From contig NC_089980.1 in NCBI RefSeq assembly GCF_036417845.1, positions 41,104,501 through 41,168,500 on the forward strand: 64,000 nt of DNA, read 5' to 3'. This document shows positions 51,801 to 60,800 of the stretch, in pieces. Made by a program: the position numbers and the translations under genes. Under the pieces are notes generated by a model. It was not told the DNA's origin, ran no database searches, and saw only the letters and a list, made by a program, of their open reading frames with translations. The number at the start of each line of letters is the position of its first letter. Within the stretch, counting starts at the first letter, position 1. The stretch comes from Apteryx mantelli. Lineage: Eukaryota > Chordata > Aves > Apterygiformes > Apterygidae.

Positions 51801-54800
51801 AGCTCTGTAAACCAGACAGCACTGAGAAAACAGCTGGTGGTGAGTTAGAACTCCAAGACCCTGTTTTCAGCTCTGCCCTTGCCTTGTGTTGTGATTGTGG
51901 TGTGATACACTGCTCGTGGGAGGAGAAAGGCTCCTACTCCTCCTGAAGACCTGAAGCTGAAGAACAGGTTTAGTGCCCTCCAGGATGAGGAGGAGATGGG
52001 CATGGCTGCCAGGGAAGTACCTGGGACAACAGACCCTGTGCCCTGCCGGAACGCCCGGAAAAAGCGGCGGGTGATTGTTGTGGGGGACTCCCTGCTGCAG
52101 GGGACGGAGGCATCTATCTGTCGACCTGACCTCTTGTCTAGAGAGGTTTGTGGCCTGCCGGGGGCTCGTGTGAGAGATGTCATGCAAAGACTGCCTAGGC
52201 TCGTCCATTCTTCAGACTATTACCCACTGCTGCTCTTCCATGTGGGCGCCAATGACACCAAGGGCAAACTGGAGACCATCAAGCAGGATTTCAGAGCTCT
52301 GGGGATGGTGGTCAAGGGTCTGGGAGCCCAGGTCATCTTCTCCTCAATCCTGCCAGTGAGGGGGATGGATGAGAGGAGGAGGAGACGGACTTTCCAGGTT
52401 AACGACTGGCTGCGCCGCTGGTGTTGGCAACAGGGTTTTGGTTTCTACGACCATGGGACCCTGTTTGAAGATCGACAACTGATGGCAAGAGATGGGATCC
52501 ACCTCACGAGGCGGGGCACGCGGGTCTTTGCCAACTGGTTGGCCAACATGGTAAGGAGGGCTTTAAACTAGGAAAGATGGGGGAAGGGGAGAGTTATAGT
52601 GCCAGGGTAGTTGGCAAAAGACTGCTCAAGTCAGGATGCCTCCAACAGGTGAATGCAGCCAGGGAAGTGCGCATGGGATGTGGCTATGGAGGACCCTCTT
52701 TTACCCCTCCTGGGAAACCTGCATGCTCGATCACCTCTCTGAAATGCCTGTACACCAATGCACGCGGCTTGGGGAACAAACAGGAAGAACTAGAGATATG
52801 TGTGCGGTCGCAGGGCCATGATCTCATTGCCATTACAGAGACATGGTGGGATAGCTCGCATGACTGGAGTGCTGTCATGGATGGCTACGTGCTTTTTAGG
52901 AAAGACAGGCCAGGCTAGCGAGGTGGTGGAGTTGCTCTTTATGTGAGAGAGCAATTGGAATGTATGGAGCTGTGCCTAGGGGTGGATGAAGAGCGAGTCG
53001 AGAGCTTATGGGTAAGGATCAAAGGGCAGGCTAGCATGGGTGCCACTGTTGTGGGTGTTTACTACAGGCCACCTGATCAGGATGAGGAAGTCGATGAGGC
53101 CTTCTGCAGACAGCTGGAAGTAGCCTCACGATCCCAGGCCCTGGTTCTCATGGGGGACTTCAACCACCCCGATATCTGCTGGAAAGACAACACAGCTAGG
53201 CACAAACAGTCCTGGAGGTTCCTGCAGAGCATTGGTGACAACTTCTTGACACAGGTGGTGGAGGAGCCAACAAGGAGAGGTGTGCTGCTGGACCTCGTAC
53301 TAACAAACAAAGAAGGACTGGTGGAAGATGTGAAGGTTGGGGGCTGCCTTGGCTGCAGTGACCATGAGATGGTGGAGTTCAGGATCCTGCGAGGAGGCAG
53401 CAGGGCACCAAGTAGGATCGCAACCCTGGACTTCAGGAGAGCAAACTTTGGCCTCTTCAGGGACCTACTTGGAGGAATCCCATGGGTGAGGGCCCTAGAA
53501 GGAAGGGGTGTTCAAGAGAGCTGGTTAATATTCAAACATCACTTCCTCCAGGCTCAAGAGCGGTGCATCCCTATGAGTAGGAAGTCAAGCAAAGGAGGCA
53601 GGAGACCTGCATGGATGAGCAAGGAGCTCCTGGCAAAACTCAACCAGAAGAAGGAAGTCTACAGAAAGTGGAAAGGGGGACAGGCCACTTGGGAGGAATA
53701 TAGGAATGTTGTCAGAGTATGCAGGGATGCGACGAGGAAGGCTAAGGCCCGTTTGGAATTAAATCTGGCTAGAGATGTCAAGGACAGCAAGAAGGGCTTC
53801 TTCAAATACATCAGCAGCAAGAGGAAGACTAGGGAAAATGTGGGCCCTTTGCTGAATGGGGTGGGTGCCCTGGTGACGAAGGATACAGAGAAGGCAGAGT
53901 TACTGAATGCCTTCTTTGCTTCAGTCTTTACTGCTCAGGCCAGCCCTCAGGAGCCCCAGATCCTGGAGGCAAGAGAGAAAGTCTGGAGAGAGGAAGACTT
54001 TCCCTTGGTGGAGGAGGAGTGGGTTAGAGATCATTTAAGCAAACTTGACACCCACAAATCCATGGGCCCTGATGGAATGCACCCATGAGTGCTGAGGGAG
54101 CTGGTGGACATTATTGCTAAGCCACTCTCCATCATCTTTGAAAGGTCATGGAGGACAGGAGAGGTGCCTGAGGACTGGAAGAAAGCCAATGTCACCCCAG
54201 TCTTCAAAAAGGGCAAGAAGGAGGACCCAGGGAACTACAGGCCAGTCAGCCTCACCTCCATCCCTGGAAAGGTGATGGAGCAGCTCATCCTGGAGGCCAT
54301 TTCCAAGCATGTGGAGGACAAGAAAGTGATCAGGAGTAGTCAGCATGGCTTCACCAAGGGGAAATCATGCCTAACCAACCTGATAGCCTTCTATGATGGA
54401 ATGACTGGCTGGGTAGATGAGGGGAGAGCAGTGGATGTTGTCTACCTAGACTTCAGCAAGGCTTTTGACACTGTCTCCCATAGCATCCTCATAGACAAGC
54501 TCAGGAAGTGTGGGTTAGATGAGTGGACAGTGAGGTGGATTGAGAACTGGCTGAATGGCAGAGCTCAGAGAGTTGTGATCAGTGGCACAGAGTCTAGTTG
54601 GAGGCCTGTAGCTAGCGGTGTCCCCCAGGGGTCAGTACTGGGTCCAGTCTTGTTCAACTTCTTCATCAATGACCTGGATGAAGGGACAGAGTGCACCCTC
54701 AGCAAGTTTGCTGACGATACAAAACTGGGAGGAGTGGCTGATACGCCAGAGGGCTGTGCTGCCATTCAAAGAGACTTGGACAGGCTGGAGAGGTGGGCGG

Positions 54801-57800
54801 AGAGGAACCTCATGAAGTTCAACAAAGGCAAGTGCAGGGTCCTGCACCTGGGGAGGAATAACCCCTTGCACCAGTACAGGTTGGGGGTTGACCTGCTGGA
54901 GGGCAGCTCTGCGGAGAAGGACCTGGGAGTGCTGGTGGACACCAAGTTGACCATGAGGCAGCAATGTGCCCTTGTGGCCAAGAAGGCCAATGGTATCCTG
55001 GGGTGCATCAGGAAGAGTATTGCCAGCAGGTCGAGGCAGGTGATTCTCCCCCTCTACTCAGCCCTGGTGAGGCCCCATCTGGAGTACTGCGTCCAGTTCT
55101 GGGCTCCCCAGTACAAGAGGGATGTGGCACTACTGGAGCAAGTCCAGCGAAGGGCCACAAAGATGATTAGGGGACTGGAGCATCTCTCTTATGAGGAAAG
55201 GCTGAGAGAGCTGGGCCTGTTTAGCCTGGAGAAGAGAAGGCTGAGAGGAGATCTTATCAACGTGTACAAGTATCTGAAGGGAGGGTGTCGAGAGGATGGG
55301 ACCAGACTCTTTTCAGTGGTGCCGAGCGACAGGACGCGAGGCAACGGGCACAAACTGAAACACAGACACTTCCATCTGAACATGAGGAAAAACTTTTTCA
55401 CTGTGAGGGTGACAGAGCACTGGAACAGGTTGCCTAGAGAGGTTGTGGAGTCTCCTTCTCTGGAGATATTCAAAACGCGCCTGGATGCAATCCTGTGTAA
55501 CGTGCTCTAGGTGACCCTGCTTGAGCAGGGGAGTTGGACTAGGTGATCTCCAGAGGTCCCTTCCAACCTCAGCGATTCTGTGATTCTGTGATTCTGTGAT
55601 TGGGGTTGCGGGGCTGGTTAGGAACGGGCGGGGATTGGGGGGGAGTGGCGCAAAGTAGAACGGTGATTAAGACTGAGGTGCAGCCCCATGACCAGATGCC
55701 CTGGGGGCAGCGCTGTGCATCCGTGGTGGCTGTGCCTGGCTGTGCTGCTGTTCAGGGGTCAGTGAGCACTGGTTAGGAAGGGCTGTGGAGTGGCAAGGCA
55801 AGTTCCACAGAGAGAGGATGCCAGAGATTCATTAGCCTTTGGGTCACGCCTGGGTGATGGAGCAGAGAGAGAGGGGTAAGAGACAGCTGAAGGTCACAAC
55901 ACAGTGGCAGAGCCACTGTGTTTTCTGGCAGTAATGTCAAGTCCAAGATGGTAGGTCAGGCACATCCTTTTACTGCCACATCTAGGGCCACTGCAGTTGT
56001 TCCCTGCTCCCCTCTGTTCACATGGCTGTGAGAACCTAGCACCCATTTCCTCTCCAGTCCCTAGTGCTATAATCCTCTTTTCCCACACACCTCTTCCATA
56101 ATGCACCCACTTCCTGCGCTTGGCTTCCAAGGCTGGAGCGGTTTGTCCAGAGGCAAGTGCACTGTGTCAGCATCTGTTCGCAGCCTGCTCATGCCAGGAT
56201 AATTAATACTCACTTTGCAGTTTTAATTTGCGTTCCCTTTAAGTTGAAAGCATAGTGCTGCTTTATGCCAGCCTGTCTGGCTGGAGGGAATCAGGTTGCC
56301 CTGGCCGCCCACAAACTGGAGGCTTCGCATGCCCAAGTATGCCCCACGCACCAGCTTTGTGAGAGCGCTGGGACTTGGGGTTCCTGGCCTGAATGGAGAA
56401 GAACTGAGGGGCAGACAGTTTTGATTCCTCTGGAGGGAGGGAGAATGTTCCTGCTGCACAAGGGAGGGTTGGAGATGGGAAGGTGAGGAGGAAGCAGAGG
56501 ACATGGTCATGTTGTTTTTGTACAGTTCAAAACTTGTGAAGACTCTGCTCAGGTGCAGTTGAGAGAATAAGGGCCAGATTGTGCTGTGCCTGTGCTTGTG
56601 TTTACTGGGAGCTTCCCTTTTACGCCTACGCCTGCTCCTGCTCAGGCATACATGAACCCTGGGGCTTGTGCAGGGACTGCTGCAGGTGTGCATATGCAGG
56701 GAAGCACAGGCCATATTGGATCAGAGGAGGAGAGAAGGTAGGGATGAGGCACAGCTCACTAGCCAGGGGGTGTGGATGCATTCACATGTTCACAAGATAT
56801 TTGTGTGGTATTTAGAGTGTGATTTGCACTGGGACTCTGAGGCAGTGAGTTCCACAAGTTAATCACTGAACACTGACAAGCCTGCTCCTCTGAATGACCC
56901 TTCTGTCCCCTTTCATCATGCAGCCTCTGTCCTTCAGATTGTCAGGCAAGCAAAATCAAAGCTTGCAGTCAGCTTTTTCAAAGACACATCTCAAAGATGT
57001 GTGAGAGAGAGAAGAAGAAAGGCTTGTTACGCTGGTACCAGCAGGGACCCATAGCTGGCCTGTTTCTGCTTTTGGGCAAGTGACCAGCAAGCATCTGTTA
57101 GGCCCTTTGAAGTGCCTTCCAAAAAAGTTCGGTGTTTTCTGTCCAGTGGCACCTCTCTAGGTCTGGTAGTTGCCATCTGACAACTCTGCACACACGTTTG
57201 CAAATGTTGATGGTTTTTTTTTTTTTCCTTTTTAAGAGGAAGAGTGATGTGTCTGTAGACTATTGAACTGGTTTTAGCAATATGGTTGCACAGAAGGAAG
57301 TAGGTGTTAAGCAGCCTTATGTTGGTGGAGAAAGACAGGCCTTTCTCTCACCCTTTTAGGGAAGGGTAATGGAGAAAACAGAAAAACAGTGCAAACTGCA
57401 AAGTTCTGCTCTCCCTCATCAGAACAGCATTTGGAGTTGATCTTTCTTTTCCTTGGAAGAAAAGAAAGAATAGTGATCCCAAAATGAAGTTCTGTCATGC
57501 TCTGTCTTCTGCCTGTTCCCTAAAATTAAGCTATATAAAAAACCTGAGGGAGAAGGAGAGACTTTCAAGAGGGGAGTGGTATGCATTTGAAAAGTTATTC
57601 TTTGAGCCGCTCCAGGTTTGTGACTGGAATAAATAGTTAGAGCCCTATTGGAGTTAATGAAGAAGCAGTGAGATGTGAATTGCTGCTCCTCTGGAGGAGC
57701 TGGTCCTGCTTGTCAATGACTATGTCTTTAAAACTGCCTGAAGCGAGACTGTAATTGAAAGGAATTACCTCTCATCAGAAGATTGCAACACGTAGCTGTT

Positions 57801-60800
57801 AATTAATTCATCCTGGCTGCATGACTGCAGTGTATATATTTTACCCCCCTTCTACAGAGGAGAAACTGAGGCACAGATGAAGGGAAGTAGCTTGGTCAGG
57901 ACTATGCTCTGATTTAGAGATGTAGCTAAGAGCAGGCCTTGAGGTCCTCCTCCCTTGCTCACAGTTGATGGTTTCAAACATCAACGTTGAAGTGTCACCA
58001 GTTTCTTTTTAATTACCTGGCAGGGGTGAAAGGAAGCAGGACAAAGTGGAATTAAAAATGCTGTATCTGTAAATGCTCTGCTGTACAGTCAGACAGCCTT
58101 CATTCTCTATGTGTCCTGAATATGGCACTACCTCTGGCTGTGTCCACTCCTAGGCAAGGCAGCCGTCTCACGAACAGGCAGCATCACGGGCAGACATCTG
58201 CCTTTGCCAAGGCTCTTCTGGGGATTTATTCCTTTCCACACAGGGAGGTGGTGGGAATCGGATGTGCCTTTACAACTTGCAATTACATGGTGCCTTTCAT
58301 CCCAGAGGACTTTAACAAGAGTGTCTACAGACTGCAAAGGAATCACTCACCCACCACTGAGAGACATCCACCACTGGAAGGCAGCAGCCTTTCAACAGAG
58401 CTCAGCAGCGTTTCCTAACTGCATAGGCCCAAGGGTAGAAAAGGAGGGACTCCTGTGTTGGATTGGCCCTGTGTAGGAAATGGGTTGACAGGGTGCACAA
58501 ACTGATCCGATTTTGAATCATGCCAGGATACTAGAGCTGACGCCCTCCCTCTTATGAAAAAAGACCAAAGAGCATTAAGCAGAGCTTGGTTTCGTGTCAC
58601 CCTTAACACACCATTCCCTTCTAGCACATTGTTGTGTTAGGTAACTTCATTTTCCCCCCTCCTTTGGGGACTGGCTTTCCCACAACTGAAAGCATGCTTG
58701 GAGTTGTGCTTGCCTTCTCTTCACCCAAAGAAGAGAAACGTGTTTCTGTGGAGTCATGAGTCCAAAATTAAGTTATTTCACAATCTGCATTTTGGGTATT
58801 TTCCCAGACTTCACAGGGGTAAGGGAGGGGTATTTAAGAACAAATGTGGGTTTATATTAGTAAATTTACTCCTTACCTGCTTATCTTCTTTCTATGTACT
58901 TTTTCCTTGCTGAAATGTACTGTTATGTTACAAATGGATTTATGGGGCAGTTGCCCATTCTTCTGTTGTCTGAGAGTTGCTAATATGATTTAAGCTCTGC
59001 TTTTCTTCTGTATTATTTAACCTCTATGTTTTTCTTTGGGGCAACTGGATCCAGTCACCATCTGTACCATCTTCGTTAATGTGTTTCAGATATGTTTCAA
59101 ACCTGGCTGCTTGTTTGCCACCTGTATTTAATGGTGATAATACAGTTGGTGACTACAGTACAGATTTGCAAGAATGTACATGTGGGAGTGCATATATGAA
59201 GAAGGGAATGTGTGCGTGCCTGTGTGTATGCTGACAAGCATCCGTGACTGAGGCTGTCTGTGCATAGTTACCTGAAATGTGGGTAACACAAATTAGCTCT
59301 CTTTGGAGTTAACTGAACTCAAATGGAGTGTGCAATGAAGTAATCTGAGTGTCCGCAGGTACTGAAACTAGCTTCCTGCTCAGGGCAGTTGTATAAGCAA
59401 GTGATGATCTGTGCTCCCTTCAACTGTCCTCTGTATACTGGTAGAGCTCAGTCCCATCCAAGGCCCCACTTGGCTTGAGTTATGGTGTGAGTGGACAGGA
59501 TTCATATGAGCAGGGACTGCTCTCCTTGTAATTTTGAAGTCAGAATGTGGTTGGCAAGTGCATGGAGGAGTGTGTAACAAGTAACCAGGGAAGTATTTGT
59601 GTACCAGGAAGAACGAGGCTTGTAAGAACAGATAAGCATGTGCACAGAAGCATGTGCAAGTGAACATGAGTGTGTTTGATGGAGCACACATCTAAGCATG
59701 TGTGCCCTCCTGCCAGCAGCCAAGTGATTGTATCTCAGGCCATTCTCCAGCTGTGTAAATACATTGCTTAACAAATTGAGGGCTCTGGTTAATGATTGCT
59801 ATTAGCACAGGCCCCATATTAGGCTCCATTTTGTGCAAGTTACCCAGCTGCCTGAATGCCATTAGAGTGAACACATTGGCCTTTAATGTCAAGTGTGGAG
59901 TGTTTGCTCTCTGAGGAGCCTCTGCAGGAGCTGACCCGGGGTTGCTCAGCAGGGGCCGTCAAGCAGGTTTGTGGAAAGCTCTCCAGAGGCCTGCTGTGGC
60001 AGGAGCAACGCAAACAGCCTTCCTTAGTAAAACTGATGTCCCCAGCATCGCAGGCTGCTCCTTAGTGCCCAAGGGGAAGGACAGGCTGGCTAGGACACTT
60101 TCCCTAACTATAGAGAGGCAGTTGGCCCGAGCAACAGGATGGGAGGAATGTGTTCGCCTCTCTGGCAGCCTTCCCTAGCTCTCATCTTTCTGGGAACAAA
60201 TCCACAGAGCTTTGCCTTGCACTACTCATCAGAGCCAGACCGCCACATGCTGTGATCCCAAATGGTGTCATGGACTAAGCCAGATCAGGGTTGGTCATCC
60301 CTAGAGCAGGATATGTGCTCCAAAGAAAACATGTATTTCTGCAAGAAGAGAGTCAAGTGATTTGGTGCTGGTGTTCTGGGGCTCTTTCTTCCCTCCAGCA
60401 AGGCCCCTAGTAGAGGTGCTGTCCTGACAGTCTTGGAATAGGTATAAGGCAGACCCCTCAAGGTATTATTGGTTGCAGATCAGTCAGGCTGTTCTCGCAA
60501 GGGCAGCTGTGTTACTGCCTCTCCTATACCTGTAGTTAGACATAGGGCTGCTTTTGTGCCCTCACCTGTTATTGTGGTGGTTGGGCTGTTGAAAGCCATT
60601 GTCTTGCTGTTACCTGGGGGTTGCCACAATGAGGAGATAGGATCAGGTGCAGCGTGAAGCAGTACTTGCAGCTGTCCAACTGCCTGTGAATCTCTCCATC
60701 CTCCTGTGTTTTCTCACGTCCCTGTCCTTTACCTTGGCCCTTGTTCTGTGCTGTTTCCCCTTGCAGTGCCCTAGGAAGGCACTCTGCCCCACACATTGGC

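Larger units (their letters stand above)
51900..55598 (+). mobile_element. CR1 LINE, sense, nearly complete
   Basis: In order: part of ORF1 including the whole SGNH esterase domain (frame open from 51906), ORF2 with APE-type endonuclease and reverse transcriptase (52577-55510), a short 3' UTR with the typical CR1 words gtgaccctgcttgagcag and gatctccagaggtcccttcc, and three ATTCTGTG octamers (55575-55598). The 5' edge is where similarity to the antisense copy fades, about 51880-51906; the 5' UTR and the start of ORF1 are missing. There is no clear target-site duplication, as is usual for CR1. It lies in intron 4 in the same direction as the host gene. Confidence 0.9.

Noticed and set aside
56223-56714. 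163-codon minus-strand open frame
   Set aside because: Low-complexity Ser/His composition and no recognisable motif; likely chance.
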